A stretch of 64,000 nt of DNA, taken from the NCBI GenBank assembly GCA_043228905.1, contig JBHGNT010000006.1, positions 9,672,001 through 9,736,000 of the forward strand, in the 5' to 3' direction. A program made the position numbers and the translations under genes. This document shows, one piece after another, positions 10,896 to 21,454 of the stretch. Positions within the stretch are counted from its first letter, which is position 1. Every line of letters starts with the position of its first letter. The notes beneath the pieces were generated by a model. It was not told where the DNA came from. It saw only the letters and a program-made list of their open reading frames with translations, and searched no databases. The stretch comes from Azolla caroliniana. Its lineage: Eukaryota; Polypodiophyta.

Positions 10896-11507
10896 TGTTA
10901 GAAATATTGAGAATCAATTAGATAGGTATATAGAGTTACAACCACAAAGATGGATATATGAAAACAAAACTTCTATTACATATGAGAGTAGCTCACAATG
11001 GTCGTTCACCCATGTACTCACACCTTAGAGCTTAGATGGGATCTGGACCAGCTCACTACAAAATTAGTGGAGACTGATGATCAATACAACCACTGTGTAA
11101 GAAAGGTATAACATTAAATGTGCAAGTCAGTTGATAGTAGTGGAGATATTCCCTTTTTGTCAACTAACTTGTCATTTAATATGGCCCAATTCCCTAGATA
11201 CAAGCTAGTGCTAGATAATACTTATCTTGAAGTCAAGGGCACATACTTTAAGACTAAGTACATTGTAACTTGCCCACAAAATATTCTAGTTGACTTGATT
11301 AGCCAATCCTATTACCAATTTTGCTCTTTCCTAAATCCATTGTGTCCTACGCATCTACGGTTTCCTAGATTAACACCTTACCGCACCATATGGTCGAGTT
11401 CCACACTAGCCGCTCCTCATTTGGGGCACTATCACAAAATGTGCACTCTAAGAGCACATATGGGGATAGATTTACAACTTGGGGCTGATAATTGATTATA
11501 TGTAACA
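10896..11507 (-). repeat. copia B 3' LTR (left copy)
   Basis: 612 bp, TG...CA. The polypurine tract, read as TGCCCCCTCAATGG on the plus strand, follows from 11,508. It contains an antisense open frame of 125 codons that is also present in the other LTR. Confidence 0.93.
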
Positions 11508-11675
11508 TGCCCCCTCAATGGTCAACCCATTGAGTTCACTTGGAATTGGGCCAACTCGTAGTCGTCGAAGGTGTTGTTGTCGTTGTTTTGCTCCAAGCGC
11601 CTTTGTGAAGATATCCGCAACATTTTATGATGCCGGATAGTACTCAAGCTCCACAGTCTCATCATTTATTAGCTC

Positions 11676-12535
11676 CTACACATAGTGATACTGAATCTCT
11701 ATGTGTTTAGTACGTGCATGAAATACAAGGTTCTTGGCAATGGCCATGCAACTCTGATTGTCACACCTCAATACCGTTGTCGTCCTTATTGGAACTGCCA
11801 CATCCTTAAGGATTCTTCTTAGCCAAATTACCTCACATGTCGCTATGCATGTTGCTTTGTATTTTGCCGCCGTTGAAGATGGTGCCACTGTTGGTTGTTT
11901 TTTACTACTCCATGAAATAGCTCTAGAGCCTATTGAAAAACAATATCCAGAAACTAATTTTCTAGAATCACTATCTCCAACCCCGTCTAAGTCGCAATAC
12001 CCACTAAGTTCGTCAATTGTTGGCTTGTAGAAGATTCTGTAATTTAAAGTACGCATAATGTACTTTAATACACGTAGTGCAACTTTCCTATGAGTCTCCT
12101 TCGGCTTGTTGCTGAATCGACTCACCACACCGACTACAAAACAAATATCCGGCCTAGTGTTGCATAGAAAAATTATACTTCCTACTAGTTGTTTATACTT
12201 CCTTATGTCAACCATTGGTGATGGGTCTTCTTGGGATAGATTACAGTTTGACTCCATTGGAGTCGACTTCGACTTATTGTCCATCATCCCAAAGTTCTTC
12301 AAGATCTCTGTTGCATATTTTCTTTGTGACATGAAGATGCCAACTGAGGTTTGCCAAACCCCAATTCCAAGGAAGTAGTGTAGAATCCCCAAGTCTGTCA
12401 TTTCAAACTGCGTTTTCAAACACTCTTGTGTTTGGCCAATACACTCTTCATGGATACCAGTAAGTACTAGATCATCCACGTAAATGATGATGATGACTTG
12501 TTTCCCGTTGTCGTGAAGTACGAAAGCTTCACATT
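11676..12535 (-). pseudogene. copia B reverse transcriptase C-terminal half and RNase H
   Basis: Minus-strand reading begins FVLHDNGKQVIIIIYVDDLV (about 12,530-12,470), so the YVDD catalytic box is intact here. It continues through LHYFLGIGVW, STPMESNCNL, KQLVGSIIFL and NTRPDICF. RNase H follows with YCDLDGVGD, SWSSKKQPTVAPSSTAAKY, LRCDNQSC and HARTKHIEIQYHYV. The usual SSTEAEY reads SSTAAKY, replacing both glutamates, one of them catalytic in the family. The N-terminal half of the enzyme lies 1.3 kb away at 13,877-14,284, beyond the insertion. Confidence 0.92.
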
Positions 12536-12668
12536 AAAAGTCTACAAAAAGATAAATACATAAGTAAAATAAAATATATCTTGATAATGTTTTATAAAGG
12601 TAATATTAAAATTACACTATGATAATATTATACATTATATGTAGAGGCAAATAAAAATATATATATTA

Positions 12669-12984
12669 TAGGGAAAAGTACCATGATACCCTTGGAAGTT
12701 CGTCTATTTACCAGAATGCCCCTGGAAGTTCCAAATTTACTAAACTACCCCTATGTCCAAAAAATTACACTTTATAAAGTAATTATACACTCAAATATTT
12801 GGTAAATAAGGCTAGTTTGGCTCCATTTCTTTCATCTTTGGTAAATAGGGCTTGTAGATTTGAGTGTATAATTACTTTATAAAGTGTAATTTTTTGGATA
12901 TAGGTGTAGTTTGGTAAATTTGGAACTTTCAGGGGCATTTTGGTAAATAAACGAACTTCCAAGGTATCCTGGTACTTTTCCCTA
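12669..12984. mobile_element. MITE with long hairpin arms
   Basis: 316 bp beginning TAGGGAAAAGTACC and ending with its reverse complement. The arms pair over about 125 bases with few mismatches, leaving a centre of roughly 65 bases. TATTA flanks both ends (12,664-12,668 and 12,985-12,989). Because the ends are TA, the duplication could be read as TA or as TATTA. There is no coding capacity. It is a non-autonomous DNA transposon or foldback element of undetermined superfamily. Confidence 0.9.
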
Positions 12985-12989
12985 TATTA

Positions 12990-13300
12990 TATTACATGGA
13001 CAAGAGAGGACTTGAACCAATAACCCCTACCTTATGACTCTAAAACCTTACCATTTACCCTATCATTGTAGTACATATAAAATTATATGTCTTGTTTTCT
13101 TTGAAGTAATATAATGTACTATATGTGCACCATATATTGTATTACATAGGCAAGAGAAGACTTGAACCAACAACCTCCACATTATGAACCTCAAAGCCTA
13201 CCATTTAGCCAATACCCATTATATATATAAGAAAAAGAGTGTTGTTTTATTTGAAGTAGTATTGTATAGTCTAGACTCTAAACCATGTAATGTACTACAT
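12990..13300 (-). repeat. Two diverged tandem SINE-like tRNA-derived units
   Basis: On the minus strand both units read like an RNA polymerase III promoter: GGCTAAATGGTAGGC-type A box, then GGTTCAAGTC B box about 40 bases on. The two copies start near 13,140 and 13,300 (minus) and are about 150 bases each with many differences. They lack the fold of a functional tRNA. Confidence 0.55.
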
Positions 13301-13524
13301 GTGCACCATATAGCACACATGGAAGAGCCCTCTTTGCATGTGTGACATATGGCCCACATGCAAAACCATCCCTTTCCAATAAAAGGAGAAGGAGTATAGT
13401 CACAAGGATATCGAAGGAATCGAAATCGAAGAACTATATTGTATGATATATCAATCAAATCAAATAGAATTATATTACATAAGAGATATCACAAGATAGA
13501 AAAAGGAAAACAACAAAAGAAAAC

Positions 13525-13640
13525 AACTAGCTTGGCGGTCGTGGTGCTCAACTCACAACAAAAGGGCGGAGGTTCGAGTCTTACCCTCATCGAAATCTAG
13601 AAGGGAAGATTGTGATCTACTCTCAAGAATGAGAAGAGCG
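13525..13640 (+). repeat. tRNA-like unit, possible SINE head
   Basis: TAGCTTGGCGGTCGTGG resembles an A box and GGTTCGAGTCT at about 13,571-13,581 a B box. No poly-A or poly-T tail was identified, so the assignment is tentative. Confidence 0.4.
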
Positions 13641-13876
13641 GTTACCTTGTGAGACAAAGTTCAAAGGATCAACGACGATCACAACCAATTTGTAACTCTT
13701 TCATCAAATAATCATAAATCTCTTTTATCCCTTCAAATATCATTCTATATCCAATCTTGTCTTTATCTTGTTGATCTCTATTTACTCTATCTCTACTCTT
13801 TCGTCTCTTCCATCCATAATCCCAGTGATTCCTTCATCACTTTCACGTTATCTTTTGTCTGCGCAACGCTACGCTT

Positions 13877-14800
13877 CTATGCGAGCCACGCCACAACACC
13901 GTCCTTCATTTTGACATACATACTTACATCCGAAGCACATTGCTTAAAGTCGATTGATTGTAAGAAGTTGTCTATCCTCTTGTTCCAAGATCTTGGTACT
14001 TGCTTTAGACCATACAAAGCCTTCTTCAGCTTGCAGACTTTGTTTTTTGAATTCGACATCTCAAACCCTGGTGGTTGTGTCACGTATACCTCCTCCTTGA
14101 GATGCCCATTCAGAAATGCCGATTTGACATCCATCTGATAAATCAACCATCCTCTTGAAGCAACCAACATTATGACCATTTGAATTGTTGTCATGCGAGT
14201 TGTTGTGGCAAATGTTTCTTGTACATCAAACCCTTCAATTTGAGAGTATCCTTGCCCTACTAGCCTGGCCTTAAATTTCTCCAAAGAACCATTATCTTTA
14301 TACTTTACTTTTCACACCCATTTGGTGCCTATCACCTTGCTCTTTGTTGGCCTCTCTACCAACTCCCACATGTCATTTTTCGTGATGTTATCGTATTCTG
14401 ATATCATCGTCTCTTTCCACTTCAGGTCGGCCATGGCTTCCTCCACTGAGGTCGGCTCACTCACTGAGCCTGTGATGTCCACCATCAAAGCCATGTTGAC
14501 AATGTGGTCAGAGGTTCTCCCTTGTTCTTGTATTCTTCTTGATCTTCGTAATCCATCAGTTGAAGTTTCAAGAAACTCAACTTTAGGAGTACGGTCATTG
14601 AAGAGTTGTTGAGCCCACTTAGGTATTTTCTTTACATGTGGCATTGGCATTAGGATGAACTAGTGAGCCATCACCATCAGATGGTTCAACTTCCTTTTCT
14701 GGATAGTGGGTCAGGATTGGGTGAAATACTTCTTCGGTTGATGAGATAACTTGAGAATCGCCGTTCCTCATCGAACACCACATCGCAGCTTGTCAATATC
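13877..14800 (-). pseudogene. copia B reverse transcriptase N-terminal half and linker
   Basis: Minus strand: linker with TDGLRRSRRIQEQGR and the start of RVT_2 (ADLKWKETMISEYD, MWELVERPTKS, GTKWV) to a stop at about 14,312. The same frame then continues with KARLVGQGYSQIEGFDVQET, YQMDVKSAFLNGHLKEEVYV and KALYGLKQVPRSWNKRI. Reading ends at the insertion near 13,877 with MYVKMKDG. Upstream to 14,800 are integrase C-terminal traces. Confidence 0.88.
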
Positions 14801-15456
14801 TTTCTTGCCTCTGGATCGTAGAGTCAATAGGCCTTTGACTCTTCACTATATCTGAGAAAGTTACTTTTCTTGCTTTTAGCATTCAACTTCTTTCTGCTCA
14901 CATCTAGAACATTTGCATAGCACGTACACCCAAAGGTTTTGAAGTGCAACACTGAAGGTTTCTTGCCTAAATAAGCTTCTTGGGGTGTTTTCCCTTGAAA
15001 TGCCTTCGTGTAGCTCCGATTAAGGATGTAAACTACCGTATTTACTGCTTCAGCCTAGAATGGGTCGGGCATCGCTTGTGCCTTCAACATACACCCAGTC
15101 ATTTCGACAATTGTTCAGTTTCGATGTTCAACAACGCCATTTTGTTGTGGGGTGTAGGCCATTGTAAGTTGGCGCTTAATTCCATGCTCTTTGCAATACT
15201 CACAGAGTTCTATTGATAAGAATTCTCCATCTCGATCAAAGTGTCACCTTTTTCCAGAGAGGTCGATGTGTATTAGCTGTAGAGGAGTATTTGTCCGATT
15301 TTGACCCTCTTTTGGAATGGTTTATCTTTAATGCTTGCCCATCATACAAGCATCACAAACATGACTTAAGTCAGATAGGGTTGGCAACCCAACTACCATA
15401 TTCGACTTCTTCATCTCCTTCAACACAGCAACATTGAGATGCCCAAATCTCTCATG
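14801..15456 (-). pseudogene. copia B integrase, heavily decayed
   Basis: The space between protease and RT where integrase belongs. Short minus-strand traces remain (for example around 14,880-15,060 the region of the HVLK.FGC.cy and AYLGKKPS-type motifs), but stops and shifts are frequent and no DDE triad can be assembled by eye. Confidence 0.6.
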
Positions 15457-16749
15457 TCATTGCTTTGTGTTAGTACTTGTGATGTGGTCAGTAGAAATTG
15501 TAAACGCGCTCAGCTCATAGAGATTGTTGCGCCCTACACCTATTCCTACAATCTTGTTAACAAAATCTGTTATTTCTGCACCCAACTTCTTGAATCGAAC
15601 ATCAAGACCTTTGTCGGTCAGTACAGAAATGGACAATAGATTCTTGGTGAGATCTAGCATGTACAACACTTGAGAGAGATGCTTTGTCCCAACGGTCGTT
15701 GCTTTGAGGGAGACGGTTCCGGTTCCTTTGGTTGGACATCGAGCATTGTTCCCGACCACAACATTGATGGGCTCTTGTAGAGGTGTCCAAGAGATGTACC
15801 AGTCATGATTACTGGTCATATGTCGAGATGCTCCACTATCGAGAATCCAAGAGTTGTCGACAACTTGAGTGTCAACTTCAGTTACAACCCATAACTCAAG
15901 CTCATCTACGACATTGTTTGCGGACTCGGGCTTTCTCCAAGAAGTCTTACTAGAACCATTCTTCTTATCCGCCATCTTCTTCCGACAATCCTTGATTGTG
16001 TGACCCTTCTTGTTACAGTAAAAACACGATCCATTGAACTTCTTCTTCTTTGGTATCCTATTCACATTGTTTGAATTGGACGCCCCTTTGCTGTTAGTCC
16101 TAGAGACAAATGCCAAATTTTCCCTTCCTTCTCTTGTCTTCAGTCGAAGCTCCTCTTCAATCAGCATTGCACTTAGTTCATCAAATTTTAAAGGAGTGGG
16201 TCGAACCTGAATGTTCAATGTTGTCACAGTGCCATCATACTTGGAAGGAAGAACTTGAATGCATCGACAGGCCATATTCTCTGGAGAGATGACTACTCCA
16301 ACAACTGCCAACTGATCTTGAATATCCTGAATCCTTTTTACAAAGGATTCTACTTTCTCTCCATCAGCAAGCTTCTCTGCAACAAGCTGATTTTCGAGGT
16401 TTTGTATCCTTGTACAGTTTCTGATTTCATACTGGCTGGCCAATATGCCCTAGTTGTATGTTGCACTAATGTTAGTACACAACGCATCAGCATTCCTTCT
16501 CTTCCAGGCTCGAAGTAGATTAGCATTTGGAGGGATTGATGTGGTAGGGTGTGCAAGGTCAAAGGTCACCATGGGCTCAACGTCTCCTCCTGTCGGTCCC
16601 ATGATTGTCTCCAACAACTCGTAGGAGTCCAAAATGGCAGACATTTTGAACTTCCATAGAGTGTAGTTGGTTCCATCTAGCTTTCCATCAGACAATGGAG
16701 GTGGGCGAATGCATAGTGGAGCAGATGCAACATTCATGGACAAGGCCAT
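15457..16749 (-). pseudogene. copia B gag, zinc knuckle and protease
   Basis: Starts with ATG at 16,749 (minus): LSDGKLDGTNYTLWKFKM is the DUF4219/UBN2 gag start. One in-frame stop at 16,450-16,452 separates the first 99 codons from the next 330. The remainder reads KLADGEKVESFVKRIQDIQD, FDELSAMLIEEELRLK, then the zinc knuckle CFYCNKKGHTIKDC (about 16,020) and an intact protease motif WILDSGASRHMT (about 15,845). After that comes the GAG-pre-integrase start. Of the copia copies here this is the least damaged gag-protease. The alternative is that the stop is a natural readthrough signal, but other lesions downstream argue for decay. Confidence 0.9.
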
Positions 16750-16751
16750 TG

Positions 16752-16753
<2 letters not shown>

Positions 16754-16806
<53 letters not shown>
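16754..16806. repeat. (CT)n microsatellite in copia B leader
   Basis: About 26 CT units between the gag start (16,749, minus) and the primer-binding site, so a GA-rich leader on the element strand. Confidence 0.97.
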
Positions 16807-16809
<3 letters not shown>

Positions 16810-16860
16810 TGTTGCTAGACAGCAACTGCCTGTATATACCTAATCTAGATCAACCTCTTA

Positions 16861-16872
16861 GCTCTGATACCA
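16861..16872 (-). other. Primer-binding site of copia B
   Basis: GCTCTGATACCA on the plus strand is TGGTATCAGAGC on the element strand, the exact initiator tRNA-Met PBS. It touches the LTR. Confidence 0.95.
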
Positions 16873-17461
16873 TATTAGAAATATTGAGAATCGATTAGAT
16901 AGGTATATAGAGTTACAACCACACAGATGGATATATGAAAACAAAACTTCTATTACATATGAGAGTAGCTCACAACAGTAGTTGACCCATGCACTCACAC
17001 CTTAGAGCTTAAATGGGATTTGGACCAGCTCACTACAAAATTAGTGGGGATGAATGATCAATACAACCACTGTGTAAGAAAGGTATAACACTAAATGTGC
17101 AAGTCAGTTGATAGTAGTGGAGATATTCCTTTTTCTGTAAACTGGCTTGTCATTTAATATGACCCAACTCCCTAGATACAGGCTTGTGCTAGATAGTACT
17201 TATCTTGAAGTCAATGGCACATACTTCAAGACTAAGTACATCGTAACTTGCCCACAAAATATTCTAGTTTACTTGATTAGCCAATCTTATAACCTATTTC
17301 GCCCTTTCCTAAATCCATTGTGTCCTACGCATTATCGCCCCATATGGTCGAGTTGCACACTAGCCACTCCTCATTTGGGGCGCTATCATAAAATGTGCAC
17401 TCTAAGAGCACATATGGGGATATATTTACAACTTGGGGTTGATCATTGATTATATCTAACA
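16873..17461 (-). repeat. copia B 5' LTR (right copy)
   Basis: 589 bp. Its inner end reads TATTAG instead of TGTTAG in the other copy, a loss of the terminal CA on the element strand. Confidence 0.93.
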
Positions 17462-17466
17462 GTCCT

Positions 17467-18063
17467 TGGTACAAAGAGGTTTAGCACCATAAAAGACCGA
17501 GAGATTAGGGATTGTCTTACAGTTAGCTCTTAATTGTAGTCTCTCTTAGCTCTAATGAAGGCTTAAGGAGATAGAAAAAGAGCTTTAATGCACTAATGGT
17601 AGGAGAAATCCTAAGAATGCAGAAGAGCTACCAAAGATACAAAAGGGTGGCTTTTATAGCTTTTTACAAGGTATGTGTTTCCCTTTCAAACTAGGTTGCC
17701 CATTGGCTTACATTACTTCTTGTTTGGTTTGATCTATCCCCTTGTTTCCTATGGTAAATTTAGCTTGTTCTCCATCATTGGTGTTCCGGTCTTCGCATTC
17801 AGTGTACCAAGTGCTAGATAATTCACAACCTCTCTCTCTCTAAAGGTCCTACCTATAAACCTTTATATCTACAGTCCTAAGTTTGAATAAGACATCAATG
17901 TAGTTTAGATAAATGAAGAAGGAAGTGCAAAAGTGAAACTACAAGGGTTCTTCCGCATTCTAAAAAGGTTTCAATAGTTAAAGCTAAAGCATCTCTCTCT
18001 CTCTCTTTCATTACAAAAGAAAAATACACCACCATGACTAACATAATACAAAGTATAGAACCC
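17467..18063. other. No feature seen
   Basis: Flank between copia B and copia C with a few CT-rich runs (17,991-18,008). I recognise nothing in it. Confidence 0.6.
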
Positions 18064-18939
18064 TTATAGGGAGATAAATACTACTACGACTCCAAACTCG
18101 ATGTCATCCACGTAGATGAAGAGGAAGATGGGTGACCCATCTCGAGTTGTTTTCGTGAAGAGATAGTAGTCCTCATCGCTCTTCGAGAAGCCGACCAACT
18201 GAATGAAGTCATTGAACTTCTTATACCATTGTCGCGGTGCTTGTTTCAAACTATAAAGACTCTTCCTAAGTCGGCAGACTAGATGTTGTTGGCCGGCTAC
18301 GACGAAGCCTTTCGGCTAATCCATATAAATTTCCTCCTCTAGATCACCATGGAGGAATGCCGTTTTGACATCTAGTTGAATCAGCTCCAAATTCACAACT
18401 GCCACGACGCCCAACATAAAGCGGAGGGTTGTCATTTTCACCACTAGTGAAAAAGTTCCGTTGAAATCGACACCATATTCCTGTCGAAACGCTTTTGCAA
18501 CTAATCTGGCCTTGAATTTTGGGGTGGCCAAATCAGGCGTCTCTTTAATTCTATAGAACCATTTGCACGGAAGAGCACGTCGATTTTTCGGTAGTTCGAC
18601 CAAGTTCCAAGTTTGGTTTGCTCGAATGGAGTTCATCTCGGACTCCATTGCCAGATGCCAGGTGGCCGAATCAGAAGATGGCGATGCTTCTTCATATGAC
18701 GTCGGTTCTCCAGCGTTCGTAAAGAAGATTCCAGGAGAATATCTCTTCGGGGGTTGCGATAGTCTCTCGGATCTTCGAGGTATGACTAGACTATTCGCAT
18801 TGGGTGTCGAAGTTGGATGGTCAGAAACCAAAACATTCGGTTGTGCCGAGTCGGATGCTACCGAGTCAGTACTAGTGGTTTCGGTTACCCATGAAGCCGA
18901 TCTTGTGTTGTGGGTTGGGCCTTCATGAAGGGTTGGCAC
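18064..18939 (-). pseudogene. copia C reverse transcriptase, N-terminal part
   Basis: Minus strand from 18,939: proline/serine-rich linker, then RRSERLSQPPKRYSP, SDSATWHLAMESEMNSIRAN, NRRALPCKWFYRIKE, KARLVAKAFRQEYGVDF and LDVKTAFLHGDLEEEIYMD to a stop at 18,316. After a short break, APRQWYKKFNDFI continues to LFIYVDDIEFG (about 18,115-18,085). The YVDD is intact but nothing of the enzyme follows. The usual LTG after the box is already lost, so truncation is at that point. Confidence 0.88.
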
Positions 18940-18950
18940 ATCCGAAAAAA

Positions 18951-19656
18951 TTACACCCTTCGGACTTTGATCGGCTTTTCAGCCAATTGATGCATGGTTG
19001 ACTCATTGAACACTATGTCCGAACTTCGGACGATTTGTTTGTGCTTGGGGTCCCAAAGTCGGTAGCCGATTTCGCCATTTGGTCCATAACCGAGGAAAAT
19101 GCATTTCTTGAACCTTGATGCAAGTTTGCGGCTATCATCTTTTGGTATGAAGGCATATGCCTCGCATCCGAAAATCCTTAGTTTGTCATAATTTGGCTTG
19201 CTGTCGGTCCATAGTTCCAAAGGTATCTGAAGTTGTAGAGGCCTACTCAGCGACATATTGATTATGTGTACTGTCGTAAGTAGTGCCTCTATCTAGAAGC
19301 CATCCAATAGTCCAGAGTGTTGAGCATGGAAACTATCCTTTCTTGAATTGTCTAATTCATCCGCTCGGCAATTCTGTTCTACTCCGGACTATGGGGTGCA
19401 GTATATTCATGTCGTATGTCGCGTTGTCGTTAGAATCTGACGAATTCTTCAGATTTGAACTCTCCTCCATTATCAGTTCGAAAGCATTTCAGTTTTCGGC
19501 CGGACAGATTCTCGACCATATCGAGCCAATCGAAGAAAATCGACAACACTCGATCTTTGGTCTTTATCGAATACACCCACACCTTCCGAGTCGAGTCGTC
19601 AATAAAGCTAACAAAATACAAGGCACCGTTGTCGTGGTGTGGCATGTGTAGTGTGA
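18951..19656 (-). pseudogene. copia C integrase, core and C-terminal part
   Basis: Minus strand from about 19,645: MPHHDNGALYFVSFIDDSTR, then VWVYSIKTKDRV, and the catalytic segment LKCFRTDNGGEFKSEEF (about 19,470). After broken sequence come YDKLRIFGCEAYAFIPKDD, LASRFKKCIFLGYGPNG and IVFNEST, ending at 18,951. The reading frame shifts at least once near 19,260-19,440. Confidence 0.85.
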
Positions 19657-20570
19657 GAAAAAGCGAGGTTTCACACACATCTCATGAAATAATGTATAAA
19701 TAAAATAATAATAAATATTTTGCGCCCCTTCCCTTTTTGTGATAAAGGAAAAAAGAAAAGAACATTGTAATGTTAAAATAGGCGTCTCTTTCCTCTATAA
19801 GAGGGGAGGAATAGGGCTTATTATGGGGTCGCCCATTTTGTCTTCTAGGGGTGTACCACTAGGGTTTCATCTTCTCCTCTTCTTCTTGATTTTAGGGTTT
19901 GGTAGCTGCCCTTTCTCCTTCTTCTTTATCTTGTAGGGTTAGGGTTTGAGAGCTTCTTCTTTCTACTTTTCTATCTTTCTCCTCAAAATATTAGAGAACC
20001 CAAGGTTTAGGGGTTTTATGTTCCTTATGAGTGTGTAGAGTTCTTCTTTCTTATGAGTTTTAGGATTGTGATTTTTGCATCTACTTGTAAGTTAGGGTTT
20101 GGGTTTAGGTTCCTTATATGACGACTTCTTCAACATCTCGATGGTGGTCAACTCGGTGGCCGGTTGCGGAAGGGAGGTTGTAGTGGCACAAGAGCTACTT
20201 CGAATCGAGGCAACATAGCCGTCGAAAGTAGTCGAGCTCGGATCCCACTAGACTCGCCTTCATCAGATTATTTTCAGCCCCTTGTGTGTTGATTAACTGT
20301 TTTTGAATAATGATGAAACTATTTCTATGTAAAAGAATCACCTAAATCATGATATCTAACCTAACCGTTGTACAAACCCTAATTTTTGCAACATAATTCT
20401 TGTATATTTTTGTCTACATTTCTCCCTAACCTCGTGCGTATTTTCCTTAAACATTTGCTAATCGTGGTGGTGAATCTCCCACTTCCTCACCCCTTGTGTC
20501 TCCCAAGTCCAAGGCCCCGACGGTCCCGTTCAAACGACACACACACGCAAAACTTGGCGACACCGCCAAG
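19657..20570. other. Promoter-like insertion inside copia C integrase
   Basis: About 0.9 kb separates VCGPMPHQSLGGVAK (20,575) from MPHHDNGALYFVSF (19,645). On the plus strand it carries a TATA-like CTCTATAAGAGG at about 19,791, followed by CT-rich tracts and repeated TAGGGTTT telo-box motifs between 19,850 and 20,110. This resembles a plant promoter and 5' leader, or an LTR. I found no open frame with homology and no clear terminal repeats. The coding ends on each side share ATGCCACA, which could be target duplication or coincidence. Confidence 0.6.
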
Positions 20571-21202
20571 AGACTGATGTGGCATGGGACCACAAACGTC
20601 CAAGTGGACCAAATCGAGGGGACTCGATTCTGTCGGTGCTAATGTCGGATGTGATGGGGCTATTTGTTTGCCGTACTGGCAATGCTCAAAGAACTGATTA
20701 TCAGAGAAGGAGAGTTCAGGGATGTATCCAGCTCTAGATAAATGCGTGATGTTGGCCTTGCTGAGGTGTCTGAGTCGTCCATGCCAAAGTGATGATGCAG
20801 GAATGTCGACCAAGAACAAGTGACCCTCTCTGAGTGTGACATATAACGGGTACAACGAGTGTACTTTCGTCCTCGAGCAAGTAGGAGGTTCCCCCTGTGG
20901 AGTGTCCACCCTCCTGATGAGAAGTCAGCACGGATGCCGTCTTCGTCTAGTTGTCTGACTGAGATCAATGGTCTTGAGAGCTCAAGTACATGGCAAACAT
21001 TGTGTAGTGCCAATGTAGAGCCACCCGGAAGGTTGAGCTCTACTATGTCAATTCCAATAATCGCACAGTACTGCAAAATTCCGACTCGAACTAAGTCGGA
21101 GTGTCGGGCTGAGTATTGCCGAAATTGGGATCGATGAGGGGTCACATGAAAAGATGCACCTGAGTCCAAGAGCCATGTGCTCGATTCCTCAGTCGTAAGC
21201 AA
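20571..21202 (-). pseudogene. copia C protease and GAG-pre-integrase
   Basis: Minus strand: STWLLDSGASFHVTPHRSQF (about 21,170), an intact D-S-G protease site. A core region and then, after a frame change near 20,900, SLWHGRLRHLSKANI, a zinc-finger relic (FFEHCQYGKQ, where the usual C..C has become H..C) and LDLVHLDVCGPMPH, the start of the integrase core. The insertion at 20,570 cuts it there. Confidence 0.88.
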
Positions 21203-21454
21203 AAATTCTGATTCGACTAGGTTTTCAATGGATCAAATGTTTAGGTCGTTTGACAATACTTCGGTTGAGGAGCCGACGTAGTTGACCTCTTCATGCCGGT
21301 CACTCTTCTGATCCGCTTGCTGAGCCTTATCATTTTTGGCCTTGAGTGCACGGCAATCGGCTTTTATGTGTCTAGGTTTCTTGCAATAATTGCAGACTCG
21401 ATTATCCCAGGACTTGCTCCGACTTCACTAGTTGTTCAGGTACCGTGAAGAACA

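Larger units (their letters stand above)
12536..13876. mobile_element. Compound insertion within copia B reverse transcriptase
   Basis: This block separates ...MYVKMKDG (ending about 13,890 on the minus strand) from FVLHDNGKQV (about 12,530), which are adjacent in intact copia enzymes. It is AT-rich and carries a MITE (12,669-12,984), two diverged tandem SINE-like units (12,990-13,300) and a second tRNA-like unit (about 13,525-13,640). I could not fix its exact ends or a target-site duplication, so it may be several nested insertions. Confidence 0.75.
10896..17461 (-). mobile_element. Ty1/copia LTR retrotransposon B, complete structure
   Basis: Two long direct repeats (10,896-11,507 and 16,873-17,461) enclose minus-strand gag-protease-integrase-RT-RNase H. 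A primer-binding site adjoins the right LTR and a polypurine tract adjoins the left one. The 5 bases outside are CTCCT (10,891-10,895) and GTCCT (17,462-17,466), a target-site duplication with one mismatch. The two LTRs differ at scattered sites and by about 23 bases of deletion in the right copy, so the insertion is not recent. It is a different family from A, D and E. A 1.3-kb insertion splits the reverse transcriptase. Confidence 0.95.

Noticed and set aside
12990-13640. Possible functional tRNA genes
   Set aside because: Only A-box and B-box-like motifs are present; no cloverleaf or anticodon arm could be paired, so SINE-like units are more likely.
16450-16452. Programmed readthrough stop in copia B gag
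   Set aside because: A single in-frame TAG in gag could suggest recoding, but the polymerase is split and integrase is decayed, so mutation is simpler.
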